A stretch of DNA of 64,000 nucleotides from Ancylostoma caninum (lineage: Eukaryota > Nematoda > Chromadorea > Rhabditida > Ancylostomatidae), in the NCBI GenBank assembly GCA_037903475.1, contig JBAJFG010000328.1, forward strand, positions 434,001 through 498,000. Reading direction: 5' to 3'. This document shows, piece by piece, positions 1-11,857 of this stretch (the first letter of the stretch is position 1; each line of letters begins with the position of its first letter). The translations under genes and the position numbers were made by a program. The notes under the pieces are model-generated. The model saw only the letters and a list, made by a program, of their open reading frames with translations, was not told where the DNA came from and did no database searches.

Positions 1-600
1 CAGTTCGTAGTATCCTTGTAGAAGAAGTCGTAACACGGTCAGGATTGTGGGAAAGACATGAAAGCTGTTGGAACCCAAAGCTTTCTAAAGTCCTTTGATT
101 TGATTGCACTTTCAATAAGACGACATGTTCAATATAGCGCAATCAGGAACTAGCTAGGTTCTTGGGTGTAAAATACTAGACCAGTGCGCGTGAAGCCTCC
201 TTCCGCTCGAGCAAAACCCTATCAGGGTATTTTTTAAATTATATGACATAATGTCATTGCTGCAAAATGTCGTCGTATGCTTCTTCTCCATGTGACCGGG
301 TCATCGACAGCTGCTCCTTTTTACTGAAATGTAGTTCAAGAAGGTTTCCCCATTTTAGTTTCGTTCAGCCGGGAGATAATGGCATGGGCAGCAACTATTA
401 GACAGAGCTGACAATGGGTGCCCAGAAGTGTTTAACATTGAGAATATTCTCTGTATTTTTGCAATCCCCGATCTTCCGAGCGGTCGGACTTTCGAATTTT
501 TCGAATCCACTATACCTTCGAGTGTTCAAGTTTTCGAACACTTGCGTATTAGTATTTTTATCCGAATAATACTCTTTTTTCAATTTAAAAAAATCGTAGT
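1..600. other. No recognised feature
   Basis: AT-rich DNA with only short chance reading frames. I see no exon with matching splice signals and no clear repeat structure in this stretch. Confidence 0.5.
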
Positions 601-618
601 CACAATGTACGGTTCGCT

Positions 619-1906
619 AGAATCTCTGAAATTTCTAAAATTATGAAGAATCTTATGTCTGTGCTACGAGAAGCCAAAGTTGGTGACAGCTGGCTGTCTC
701 CTAGGATGATGTAGGAGCCTCAGTAGGAAATCTTGAAAGTTAGCTCAAATTAGTCGAATTTTGTATTGGGTTGAGAAATAAGTTCATGCGGTTTTTTTTT
801 CAATTTGTTTTCGAACGATGATTTGGACTTTGCTTGATTTGCCGTCATGGTTCATTTTGTAGCTTTTGATGTGCTCTATACCAGTAACAAACCGCATTCC
901 TCAATTCCCGCTTCCTCTTCTTTTCTACCGCATGAATTGTGACCCTCCAAGTCGCCAAAATTGGACCCCCAGCAACCCACTACCACTCGATTTCAGTCAT
1001 GACTACCACTCGACTTCAAAACAAACTGGGCATCCAAAACGAAAAGCAATGTCAAATTTTTGTTTTGGATACCCAGTTTGTTGGAAATGGAGGCAATTAT
1101 CCACTACATAGTTGCTTTACATGTAGGAAGGAATCACTATTAATGCTAACTCTCAGCAATAGTTAACGCATTCCGTTCAAAACCCTAAAATGCTCAATAT
1201 GGGGTTATTGCTCCCATGGCGTATGCACGACTTCTCTCTGCAAATTTCACCATAATGACTAGCAGGAAACTTGAATATTAGTTGTTGATCAAATTGAGTC
1301 ATCTCAAGCAACGCAATTTTTCATAAACATGGAGCTGAGAATCTGCTCTGTCGCCGGCAGCATTAATAGAAGAGATGAAGAGTTTCGCAACCCATTTAAT
1401 GTAAGCGACACTGTTCATGGACAGATATAAGATTACTCTGTAGGTAACAGGGCAAGGCAGGAAAATGCCTGAAGGGTTGGCGAGAATTGCACGATTATCT
1501 TCGTGACCGCGCTGCTGACCTCGCTATCCTTCGACAATACCTCGCGGCAATACAACTTTGGCCATTCCCTTCTGTATGATAGTGTGGATTAGCCCAACAC
1601 TAACATTTCGCGCTTTAAACACTTCGCATATTCAGAATAATTTCGATTTTCAGACTTTGGCTCAATTTGATGTCTCTTTCAATCAAATGGCGTCATCTTC
1701 TATGTTGAATTTAGCATTTCCATGAGTGCTCCAACTTTCTTCTTCGAAATAGATGTGCGGCGTTATAGAGTGTAGGTTGAGAAAACTTTGAAGATCTCTT
1801 ACTGAGGCTCCTACCTCATTCTAGGAGACAGCCAGCTGTCACCAACTTTGGCTTCTCTGTGCACAGATGTAAGATCCTCCATAATTTTAGAAACTTCGGA
1901 GATTCT
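619..1906. mobile_element. Inverted-repeat-bounded DNA element, about 1.3 kb
   Basis: The left arm (about 619-741) and right arm (about 1784-1906) are inverted copies of each other, around 120 bases each with few mismatches; both contain the block GACAGCTGGCTGTCTCCTA or its complement. The short word TTCGCTAGAATC occurs in the same direction at 613-624 and 1922-1933, just outside or overlapping the arm ends, and might be part of a target duplication. Inside, 763-790 (TTGGGTTGAGAAATAAG and following bases) resembles a mariner-type terminal sequence, but I see no intact transposase. It is probably a non-autonomous or decayed DNA transposon. Confidence 0.6.
1020..1082. repeat. Perfect-ended hairpin
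   Basis: CAAACTGGGCATCCAAAAC at 1022-1040 pairs with its inverted copy at 1062-1080 with one mismatch, around a 21-base loop. It sits inside the 1.3-kb inverted-repeat element. Confidence 0.6.
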
Positions 1907-2194
1907 ATAAGAAGACCATACTTCGCTAGAATCCTATGCTATTATATCCAAATCCTTAGTTTTTTCTCCCAGAACATAGAAAAAAGGGAAGGAAGTGACT
2001 GTTGAGCTTTTCATTTAGCGCTCACGACATCCATTGCGGAATTCATAAGCTGGGAGCATCAGTCCATCATCTTCCGTTTCTTTTCCTTTTGAGAAATCTA
2101 GCAGAGTACAGCTAGCTTTGAGTAATTGTATGGTTCTTCTAAATATCTGAAAACCATCAAATTCGGTTAAAGTAAATCTAGTTAATTCAGTGTT

Positions 2195-3625
2195 TATTAA
2201 AGATGCATGACGGTTTCGAAAACAGCAGAAAATAGAGCGGGAGATATAGGGTCGCCTTGTCTAACGCCTCTCTGAACTTAGATAGGGGCAGGTTTACCAC
2301 ATATGTTGATTGCTATTTCAGCTTCAGTGTAGATATTTGACAGAAGACTGACCATTTTCGGGTGAATTCCTTGACATAGTAGTGAGTTCCAAATTACATC
2401 CTGTTCCACAGAATCAAACGCTTTGGAATAGTCCACAAAGGCTATATACAGTGAGAGCTTGTATTCACGGCTCTTCTCTATTAATTGCTTAGCGACATGG
2501 ATGTGGTCAACTGCGGAGAATTTCCGGCGGAACCCTGCTTGTTCTTTTGGTTGATTGGAATCTAAGCAGCTTAACATTCATTGTCCGAGAATCGAACTGA
2601 ATAATTTGTATACCGTGGAGAGTAATGCAATGGGACGGAAGTTTCGGAAATCCATGGGTCGCCTTTCTTGAACAGCAGCGATATTACTAAACCCGCAAGA
2701 GACGTAGGAAGGTGTTCTTTTGTAAGGCACTCATTGAATGTGGTTAATGGTTTTTCCAAAACATGATACATTCTTCTATGACACCCACTGATTAGCATCT
2801 CGATGGTGATGTGGTCTGGTCTTGGCATTTTACCAATCTTCATCTTCTCAAGTGCATTGCTGACTTCATGTGCTAGAATTGGTGGCACCTCTTCTTCGGT
2901 GCCCTGTAACATTCGAGATAAAGATCGTCTTGTTGAAGAAAAAGACTATTATAGAAGTCTTGAACTACAGTCGTCACAGTAGTCCTTGCGACTGATCCAT
3001 CGTTTCTCTTCAATTGCGTCAACGGTCTTGTGTACAGTTTATTTTCTTGAAGGGCCTTCCGCACACTTTTTCTTTTGCAGACCACACTTTTTCTTTCGCA
3101 GACAGCTTGGTGTAGTCGTAGAAGATGTTTTCTTTCGATGTCCCTTCCTAATGAATCACGTAATGTTTTGTTCACCAGCGAGAGTTCTACTGTGTTTCTA
3201 GGTGAAGCCTGGTGTAAAAGGCGGTGTCTTTCTTCGTACAGCTATCTCATTTCTTCAGAATGGTGTTTTTCTTTTACTTGTTTTGTTGATGAAACAGAAG
3301 CCGCGAGCTTCTTTGCCGTCTTCAGCTCTTCGTAATTGCTTAGTTCAGTGGTAACCGCAAGTAGTTCTAAGGCAGAGGAGAAGTTTTCTTCGTCCAACGT
3401 TGCTTTTTGCTGTGGTTTTTTGAAGAAATGTCGTTTCTTCTTAAAGCGTGCCTTGCCCATAACTAGTCGGTGATCACTAACAAAATTGGACCGACCAATT
3501 ATGTCGACATCAAGGAAGATTGTAGGATCCGCTGATAACACAAAATCGATAGCATTCCTTGTTTTCATATTTGGAGAGATCCATGTCCACTTTCTCGAAG
3601 GCCTTTTCTGGAAGCGGTTATTCAT
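2195..3625 (-). pseudogene. RTE-like LINE remnant (endonuclease C-end plus part of RT)
   Basis: Read on the minus strand, the frames between 3625 and 2195 give, in order, the end of an apurinic-type endonuclease (the block NFVSDHRLV with the catalytic SDH), a Lys/Arg-rich linker, the RT start with a GKMPRPDHITIEML block, LLFKKGDP, then QAGFRRKFSAVDHIHV, FVDYSKAFDS with the first catalytic Asp, and finally a GVRQGDPISPALF block near 2200-2260. The reading frame changes several times (about 2580, 2650, 2900 and 3240), so it is a pseudogene. The RT stops before the catalytic Asp pair, so the 3' part of the element is missing. The order and motifs fit an RTE-clade LINE; the exact subfamily is not determined. 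A minus-strand frame at 4353-4664 could be a detached upstream endonuclease piece, but I cannot prove it. Confidence 0.8.
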
Positions 3626-3639
3626 GAGATCTATTTATT

Positions 3640-5130
3640 TATTTATTCATGCATTCAAGATGCTCCAATTCAATCGAGTCTGAATAATGTAACTGGAGCA
3701 CAAATCATAAGGAGAAAAAAAAACAGTTCTAGAGAAGAAAAAAAAAACAATTTGCCAGCTTAGCAGCAACAAAGGAAAACAAACTACATATGTGGTGTTT
3801 AAACTAACAGGTAGTGCACTGCTTATAAGGAGGAAATGTAAGCTGATAATCACGTATAGGTAAATTGCCCTAATCCTCGCTCCGGTCCGAGTGCAGGTTA
3901 CACAAGTGTCCATGAGATATTCACGCTCAGGCTACGTCATCTTACGTATTGAACATACCGGACGAGCCCTGTTTTGCAAAGGCTTATGTTTTACTTAATG
4001 ACGCTATCCTTTTCACGACCACGAGAATAACGGAATATCTTATTCGTAACTTAGAAAATGATGGTTACACTCCAGCGAGAATCCATTCGTTTACCACTCT
4101 CTTATGCTCAAGATGTGTATTTGATAGCGTATCCCGTGGACATGTGCACTATAGTAATGAAAGGGCTTTTCATTTAATCGCAAAAATTGACAGGCAAACA
4201 ATTCAAGAGGTTCCTCGCGTTCGCGATCCTGCAGTGCAAGAACGATGGAGAGCAATATTATCATGGCATTAATGGTGCTCGTCAGCCATGCAACCATGAG
4301 CGGTTGGTGCCGAAGTATCATTTCTTACAATACGTCTCATCGAAAGCATATACTAGTGGCCAGCATAAACATTAACCACCGTCCACTCCAAGCGGTGGTA
4401 TTCACCCTTGGAGAAACGAGACAATGATATGCCCTTTTTTGCTGGTTTACCCTCATATGGTTTGGACAAGTCATGAGGCAGCAAAACGCAAATCCCTGCC
4501 TGGACTCCGAAGAAAAATGATTTCTTTATAGATTTATGGTGACGCCTAATGACAAGTGGTGGCAGGTCGTAGAGTATTTCATCTGTGAGATTGTTAATGA
4601 CTGCGCACCACAGTTTTTTCAAATTACCGAAATATACATGTATTGAAAGTTGATAATTTTTCATATCAATTTAGGGGTTAGTTCCCACACGAAGGCGGTT
4701 GAGTGGGGCAAGCATCAGCTCTAACCTTCCGTACCTTGAAAGCAACACTGTGTAACTATTCAGAGCTCGATAACCTTTACTTTTTTTATGTAACTTCAGA
4801 GCTTGACAACCTTTACTTGATTCACCCCCTCCTCACCCCTTAAGGTCATGCATAATGCAAAAGGCACTTCGAATATAATGCGCTACGTTATGGAAACCAC
4901 CAACTACATCATTCAAATCAATACAATACGATACTGTGCACAGACATTATAACAACGGAGGTACATCCGCAGATAACACCGTTACTCGACGCCGTACTTA
5001 TGACGAAACATCGGCTGAATGTCTCATCAGCTTTGCATCCTTGCGAGCACTGTCTATATTGATGATGATAGCATGCGATCACGTGCTGGTCCCCACGACT
5101 GCGCTCTGGAGAATTTTGCTCCATTACCAG
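3640..5130. other. No recognised gene
   Basis: Only short overlapping reading frames on both strands. The longest, minus strand 4353-4664 (103 codons), ends in a LEWTVVNVYAGH stretch that faintly recalls the strand order of LINE endonucleases. It might belong to the LINE remnant downstream on the same strand, separated from it by about 700 bases. No splice-supported exon was found. Confidence 0.4.
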
Positions 5131-5236
5131 GGTTTGTATAGGAGGATTTGCCTCTTTATCGCATTTATGTTGCTGGCTAATAGGGTTTGTATAGGAGGAT
5201 TTGCCTCTTTATCGCATTTATGTTGCTGGCTAATAC
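5131..5236. repeat. Tandem duplication, 53-base unit x2
   Basis: A 53-base unit beginning GGTTTGTATAGGAGG is present twice head to tail and the two copies are identical. It is the start of a dispersed repeat (about 5131-5430) that recurs at about 7676-8300. Confidence 0.9.
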
Positions 5237-5679
5237 CTAGCTAATTTGGTATAGGAGCACAAATTCGCCACCTTGGGCACGATAAGTACACTGCGAGGAA
5301 GACTTGCTACTCGACACTTTACTTGGTTAGAACACGTTTTCTTATGTATTTTGTGTTCCGTATTTTCGCACTTTTGTGGTAGTTATTGTACCTTTTCGAT
5401 GAAGTTTAGTTCTAACCCGAACAATAGTTGCAAGGACAAGTATGATTTCACCTGCATGCAACCTCATTTTCATACTGCACACTATTTAGAGATGCTGCCA
5501 CGGCTTCACTCTGGTATTCTGTACTCTACTTCATTTGTAGATACTGTAAGTTCTACCATTCGTAATTCCGAATAGGTCCCATCGTGCTCGTTATCGATTG
5601 ATGGAAAAGCTCATCGGCACGTTGCCAAGCTGAGTAATGGCAGCGACGAATCAAGCATATAAGGGACTGGTCACTAAGG

Positions 5680-6605
5680 GTATAGAGACCAGGGCGCAGC
5701 ACTAGGTGGTCAGGGTCGGTTGGGGAGTACTAAGTCCAGTCGGATTCCGAAATGGGCTACTAAGTACCTACACACTAGGGTTCTTTCAGGAAAAGCAGAT
5801 AGCACTAAAAAGTGACTTAAATAGCCGTCGGTGAAGACGACGAATGGTGTTTCAGCAAGAAATGCGTACCATAAGACAGCCTAAATCATCTCAAATTCAA
5901 GCTAAAATCCTCGAAAAACCGATCTCAGTACGGAACTGGTTGATGCCGCTAGAATTCGTTGAAACTTGTTATAGGACCTGTCAGATACAAGAAATTGTCA
6001 TTGGAGCGTGGTTTTTTCTCTCAAACCCGGAACTTTCCATGGAAATTTCTCTCGTTTGAGGAAGTGTTCCGATACGCTGTCAACTCCAAGAAATGCGCCT
6101 AGGTGGTACCAACTCTCCTCTAAAGTGACATCTTTCGTTTTTGAGAAACGTCTTTGTTTTTGAAAAAAAAAACCGTCATTAATGGTCAAAAAATGGTCAA
6201 AAACCACTTTTTGACCATTAATGACGGTTTTTCTCAAGAACGAAGACGGTTTCTCAAAAACGAACGGTACCACTTTGGGGGGACACTCGTTGGTATAGTG
6301 CGCATCTACAGTCAAAATTCCAACATGATACGTCTCCTACAGGTTGAGCAACACCTGACTATCACTGGAGCGCACCAGAGTGCAGGGTAGGGATGGAGTA
6401 AATGGTTGGATGACAGTGATCTTCAGCCACGATTTGGATGATCCTCCAGACGTGCCTCTCTGAAATCTGCTTGTGTCTAACATCTGTACACGGTTAGCGG
6501 TTGGCTACGCCCCGGACACTGGTGCTAAGCCCCCTGAATCTGCAGGACGCTACTAAGTCCTGGTGGTCAATAACCACCTGGTGCTGCGCCCTGATAGAGA
6601 CGATC
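5680..6605. mobile_element. Possible DNA element with diverged inverted ends
   Basis: About 5685-5780 and 6500-6605 are imperfect inverted copies; both carry the word AGGGCGCAGCAC or its complement and a TACTAAGTCC block. A smaller inverted-repeat element (6105-6296) lies between them. No transposase frame is visible, so the whole may be a non-autonomous element or two opposed copies of a dispersed repeat. Confidence 0.45.
6105..6296. mobile_element. MITE-like foldback element, 192 bases
   Basis: The two halves are inverted copies over about 90 bases each, from GGTACCAACTCTCC at the left to ACTCGTTGGTA at the right. The core stem AACCGTCATTAATGGTCAAA is nearly perfect around a short loop. 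The arms contain repeated CGTTTTTGAGAAAC words. No coding capacity. Confidence 0.75.
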
Positions 6606-7149
6606 ATAGACTCGATGCGCGATAACGATGCACTATTGCTTACCCCACTAGATGCTGCTACCTAACTTCTCGAAGGAGGACGGCCCATGACCTATGTATG
6701 GCGTCTCCTGGAAACGTCACAGAGTAAACTCGTGGGCGCCTTTGACGACTTGCAAGAATACTCAGAAGACGACGAGGAACAACTGGTCAGAAATATAAAC
6801 TCCGATTTAATGTACATTTCTTCTGTGGCACACAGGTTGTTACAGGACACGTTTATTCTGGCCTAACGGTTCAACTTAATGTCGTCTTCAGAGGCCTAAA
6901 AGTGGTTCAAGATTATCTATTTCCGCTCTAAACCACCGAAGACCTCCTCAACATCCGGCACCCGTTCATTCAATTCATCCTAACCAGAAAACATCAAGCA
7001 TCCAATCGACAGACGAACTCACCCGTGTCCACCAATACAGCGGAGCAGAATGCCACGCAAACAGCAATTGACCGTCAATGGGTGGAATACTGCGTGATTC
7101 AGCCTTGGTCTTATAAGGCTTGCACTGGTACTGTGACGATCTTAGGACT

Positions 7150-7475
7150 CGCATTATGATAGAAACGGCATAAGATCACTAGTGATAGATATCTGCTCAT
7201 TTCTGTTGTTCAAGCCAGAGACACGTGCGAGAATCCACAACGCCTCAAGCGCTGACCTAGCCGAAATTTCAGTCTCAAGTGCCAGGATGGCACACTTAAT
7301 ATCGAAATCAGCTCCGTCGCGGTCTTCCTTTCGACGCTTCAACAGTGGGGTTATCGAACTTTGCCGTCTTTTACTTGCCAGATGTTCATTTATGCGGCCA
7401 CCCAGTGAGCGACTGATCTCGCCAATGTATATAGCATGGCAGGCTACGCACTTGATTTGGTAGACGTACTTTGTT
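7150..7475 (-). pseudogene. Penelope-like element fragment, GIY-YIG endonuclease
   Basis: Minus-strand translation of about 7475-7150 gives a C-x2-C pair followed by the AIYIGEISRSLGGRINEH block, which matches the GIY-YIG nuclease start with its conserved Tyr-Ile-Gly and downstream Arg, then a basic stretch and the ALETEISARSALEALWI block. That order is what I know from the C-terminal nuclease of Penelope-like retroelements in nematodes. No RT part is visible next to it and the fragment is open in one frame only from 7342 down to 7154, so this is a decayed piece. It could alternatively be a stand-alone GIY-YIG fragment, but the flanking context offers no gene. Confidence 0.65.
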
Positions 7476-7675
7476 CAAGCTAAACATTTTAACATATTTG
7501 TAGTTCTTGCTTCTTTATAAGCTTAATGTTACTGATGTACATCGCGTGCGTTGAGTGTCCCAGGAATGCACTACTCCTCTACAGATTGCTGTCTGGCATC
7601 CCCGAAGATCGGTCGTACAGATCCAGTCAGCGCCTGACTGGATCTGTACTGACATTATTTTGGAGTTATCTTCTG

Positions 7676-8300
7676 TATTCGCCTTTTTATCGCACTGATT
7701 TTGCTGGTTAGTACCTAGCCGACTTGTAATAGAAGCACAAAATGTCCGTCTTGAAGGTACGGTAGAAACAACTGTGAGGGAGACTAGGTTGGACTCCACA
7801 CTTTTCTTAGTTAGAACAAGTTTTATCATGTATGTGTTTCGTATTTCCCCACATTTTCAAGTTTTATCATGTATGTGTTTCGTATTTCCCCACATTTTTG
7901 TAGCTATTGCACCCAGGCCCCAGCACAGGTCTTCCCGGGGGCAAGCTGGGTTTCGTAAAAGGGTCAAAAAGCAAAGGGGCTTCGTACTGGGGTCCGGGGC
8001 GGATCCCCCGGAAAAAATTATGGTTTTGTGTACTTCTAAGAAAGGCATCACATTCATCAGGCGAGATAAGAGGATTAAATAATTTAGTAACCGACTCATT
8101 AAGTGCGAAGGAGGTGCTCTTGCTTTAAGTGGCGCAATAGCGGCGACTGAGGTCGAAAAACGGCTTGTAGGGAGACTGCTCGAGCTTTGAGCAGTTAGGC
8201 GAGTGTCCGGTCCAAGTATTTCGATTACAGCACATATTTTACAGGCACCGTAGGATTCTAAGGATTCCGGCGCGGTCTGCACCTTTTTGATAAAGTTTAG
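7676..8300. repeat. Second copy of the dispersed repeat seen at 5.2 kb
   Basis: 7676-7912 and 8282-8300 align with about 5200-5410 in the same orientation, sharing blocks such as the CTTTTTATCGCA, TACCTAGC and GATAAAGTTTAGTT words. This copy has an internal 41-base tandem duplication (7817-7898) and is split by a 364-base insertion. Confidence 0.7.
7914..8277. mobile_element. 364-base insertion with 6-base target duplication
   Basis: TGCACC at 7908-7913 is repeated at 8278-8283. The related copy at 5.2 kb lacks the DNA between them, so it serves as an empty site. The inserted DNA is moderately GC-rich (for example GGGGTCCGGGGCGGATCC), has no clear inverted ends and no long reading frame. The family is not recognised. 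Confidence 0.7.
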
Positions 8301-8439
8301 TTACCCAAGTTTGAGGTCCACGATACAAAAAACTCGCGTGGAAATTGGTCAACTAGTACATGCTTTCGTTTTTATTGCAAAGTAGACCTTAGGGTTTTGA
8401 CGTTCGAAATGTCGACCAAAGCAGGCCTGGCTTGACACG

Positions 8440-8610
8440 CCTCACGCTGAAATAAACTACCTGGAATCGATTCGGACCAAGCGCACTACAGGGCGAGATA
8501 GCGTCAACGGACCAGCAAAGCCGACCCCGCTATCAGATAAGACAAACGCTGAAGACGAAGAACAAGAAGAAGAAGAACTTGAAGAAGATACCGATTCTTG
8601 AACTTCGAAA
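8440..8610 (+). pseudogene. LINE 3'-end fragment with GAA-rich tail
   Basis: This stretch aligns with the 3' end of the minus-strand LINE at 52.67-52.78 kb (shared words GGACCAAGCGCA, ACAGGGC, GCGTCAA, GGACCAGC, ACGCTGAAGA) and finishes in a GAAGAAGAA-type tail. It is therefore a severely 5'-truncated copy of that family in the opposite orientation. Confidence 0.7.
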
Positions 8611-10120
8611 TTTCGAAATGATTCATTTTCATGGCTTCAATTCCGAGCCCCATAACTCATTTCAAAATCGATCTTTCCAAAAGGGCTTACAAATATTGTA
8701 ATCCACAAATCTTATCAATAACGTAGATGTTTTTCGATTGCCATACAATTCGACTAGGGCCTGCAATTTTGGTATCCCTTAAGACTTCAAAAAAATTCTC
8801 CCGGAAGAAGTCGAATTACTCTGGGAAGTGGTAGTCGGTGAGCGAGAGTTTTGCTGTTTATGATGCATGAAGCAGACCTTCCTAGTCAGACTGCTCCAGG
8901 GGCTCTGGGGTGCGACATATGGAGGGACGGTGCTGTGTAGGAGTGTAGGATCCATTTTGTTGAGCAACCCCGGGCTCACACAGTGGAGTTTTTTTTTTTA
9001 TTTCATTCACATATTGGAAGTACTTCTCAGGTGAGAAGGACCAAATGAGCTGTAGTGAGCAATTTTTGCAGCACGTCACCACAAAGTCGTCGTGACCTTG
9101 ACTTGGTCTTGCTCCCGTTTCTGACAGTGTTTCGGTGCTTCTTCCTCATGCAGATGTTGAGCAGTGCACTTCATTTTGTCGTAGAGGGCTTACATATTAC
9201 AATGTATCACTAAGCGACCAAGTGTTTGGTCTCAATTCTTTTACTACAAAGGCGCAAAGCAAACCTCTTACAAGGATCAATTTGATACTCGTTCAGTAGG
9301 CGCGACATCTACTTGTCGAGCTTTTTCATCCTCCCATTCTTGCCAAGGGAAGGCATGTGACGGCAACTACCGGCGAGGTTCTGCGAAACTTATATGTTGT
9401 TTTGAATGGGTGCGCTCCGATGATTGCTATCAGTTGGGGGTCGAAAAGCCCAGGAAGGCCTATGCGACATTCCTTACTTTCGATGCAAGGCACACCACGT
9501 CGAAAAAATCCGGAGGCAGCTCTGATGTATGCGTTTACTCACACTTCCTTGGCCAAAACTGTGATGATATTCCGAGCGGTTCCTGCTGCGATGCCACCGA
9601 GTTCTAGCTCGCTGAAGTGAGTTTGGCAAAAAATTTGTTTTGGAGTCTTTCGATCCAGAATGAAAAATTCACCGAAAACATCAACTTCGTTCAAAATACA
9701 TAAGATATTCAAAATTCCATAAAATTTGCTATAAAATCATATATTATACAACTTCTCATAGCGGTGATAACAAATACCGGAAGTTTTCTGCACCGAAGAT
9801 GAAGCAACGAAAAACGCGCATTATTTTTGCACCAACCTAATATTAATTTAAACGTCAGACAAGTAATTATTACTATTGAAAAAAAGTGGTAAAAATAAAC
9901 AATTAAAAATACGGTTTATATTTTTTTGTAAAGCCCTATCCCGCCATCCCGCCTTGCAAAGAACATCTGCAACCTCCTTCGAGGGGAGAGCGGCTGCTGC
10001 AAGAGAATGAGCCGAAGCGTTAGCTCTGTTAAGGGCAGGAAAAATTGCTTTTGACTAGCGTTAGGGCCAATAAGCCAAATAGTACGTGCGAGGAGACGAG
10101 GCCTGCCCCTCACCTCTTTC
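8611..10120. other. No recognised gene
   Basis: Short frames on both strands only. 9000-9110 and 9357-9620 are open on both strands but show no motif I can name and no splice context. 9700-9900 is AT-rich. Confidence 0.4.
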
Positions 10121-10123
10121 CTC

Positions 10124-10338
10124 GCGGGTGTGTGTCATCGTGAGGGAAAACGAGGCGGAGCCTTCCCGCCTTCCACGATCAACTTGTCCTCGGTCGCATT
10201 CAAATTCTGCAAGTTTATGTATAGTGGAATCGCGCGCGAAGGGAACGAGTCAGCCGTTGAGGGCAGGTGAGGATTTGAACGGACCAATCGCAGAACCATG
10301 GCACGCCCCGTTTTCCCTCACGATGATACACACCCTTT
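10124..10338. mobile_element. Foldback element, about 215 bases
   Basis: TTTCCTCGCGGGTGTGTGTC and the following bases through CGAGGCG (to 10158) pair with the inverted stretch 10300-10338, with few mismatches over about 37 bases. The middle is unpaired and moderately GC-rich. It looks like a MITE; no coding signal. Confidence 0.65.
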
Positions 10339-10339
10339 C

Positions 10340-11820
10340 CTCGCAAAGCCGAAAGCAAACTCACGTAGGCCCACCCAAGCTCCCACACAGAATATGCACT
10401 CGCAAGCATACCGCCGCGCCGCACCCTCATTTTATCTCGAAACTGCCAACTCACTCTATTCATAGGACTTCAGATCTGTTCTTCCTTTTTTCCTTGTTGT
10501 TATTTTAGCTCAACAGTCCCAGCAGCGGTGACGTTACTCCTATTTTCTAAAGGTTTTGTAATTCCCAGTTTGTCTTCCAAACTCTAATTTGGGAAGGATG
10601 ACTACGTGGAAATAGATGTGGAAATCATGGAGAACAGATGAGCTACTGTAGAGGTGCTAAAACCAAGATTCGGGCAAAATTTTCTTATTCTGATTTCGTC
10701 GCCCACGTGGACGGAAACAATAGGATACTTCCTGAAAAAGTCTCTTAGTTCATGGTTCCCACTGATCGATTTGGTACAACGTCTGTGCGTTTGCGAAGTC
10801 CTTGTTTTCAATCAGTGCCATACCGCGTGCACCACATACTGTTGTGGCGTTTTGAACATAATTCGCATCGAAAGGACTGCATGTGTACGGTTTGATGGGT
10901 TTGAAGAAGTGTTGTTTAGGCAGTGAGAGCCGCGCGGATCGTCCACCGCGGTTAATTATGTACCCGTGCACCGTTCGTGTTCATATTTCCTGCGGCTACC
11001 GTGATCCTCAGTCTTTTTATATCATATTTAACGGTAGAGCTTATATCGACTTCTCAAACAATGAATACGTGCTACGCAGATGGTTTGGATTCCAGAGAAC
11101 AAAAAACCTGGATACAAAGAGACTTCGACTGAACCTTGCCTTTAATAAACTGTGGAGCTCTAGGAACTTGCAGATGAATAGAGGTACATCCCCTGTAGAA
11201 CCTCTTGTGTCATGCCTGCCAGGGTACATATGGTACCCAAGAAGAGTGCGGTAAAGGGGCTCAGACGTTTGCCTCGGCGGTAGTCGTCCATTGTTGAACA
11301 GTCGCTGTAGCATGTAATCGGCGACAAGAGCCTACTTTTCTTTGCCGCATACGTGCTATAAGGGGGAGCCGGGGGTCTCCGAAGTGAAGGGGGTCTGAGA
11401 GGTCTGAGACCTCCAAAAGTGAAGGGGGTCGTCGACCGGGGGGGGGGGTGGGGGGTGGGTAGCGACTACTGTGAGGCGGGCGACGACCGGGGGGGGGTAG
11501 CGACTACTGTGAGGCGGGGGGTTAGTGCCTTCCTTCCTTACTGATGAGTTCCGGGGAAGGCACTATTCAGTTCATTTGTCTTTTCCCTTGTCCGTCTAAG
11601 GGTAGGAACGAAACGGACTAAATTCTGGTAAGTTTTTCGTGTTTTTATATGGTAAAAAAACAAATATGTGCGTTTCCCACACACGTGGGCCATTAGGAGG
11701 CTCGTTCTCTATGCAGGATCCGTTGGCCACGTGAAATCTTAAAGGACGGCCTCGAATTCAGCCGACGGGTCCTGCACAGAAAACGGGTCGATGCAGCCGC
11801 TCGGGTTGGGAAGCGGTTGC
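10340..11820. other. No recognised gene; G-rich tandem stretch at 11432-11520
   Basis: 10600-11310 carries overlapping frames on both strands without recognisable motifs. At 11432-11520 a unit containing CGACCGGGGGGGG and TAGCGACTACTGTGAGGCGG is present twice, with runs of eight or more G. That stretch could form G-quadruplexes. Confidence 0.5.
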
Positions 11821-11823
11821 ATC

Positions 11824-11824
<1 letters not shown>

Positions 11825-11857
<33 letters not shown>

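Noticed and set aside
4353..4664. Minus-strand ORF as a LINE endonuclease start
   Set aside because: The likeness is limited to a short TVVNVYA stretch, and it is separated from the LINE remnant by about 700 bases, so it is not called as part of the element.
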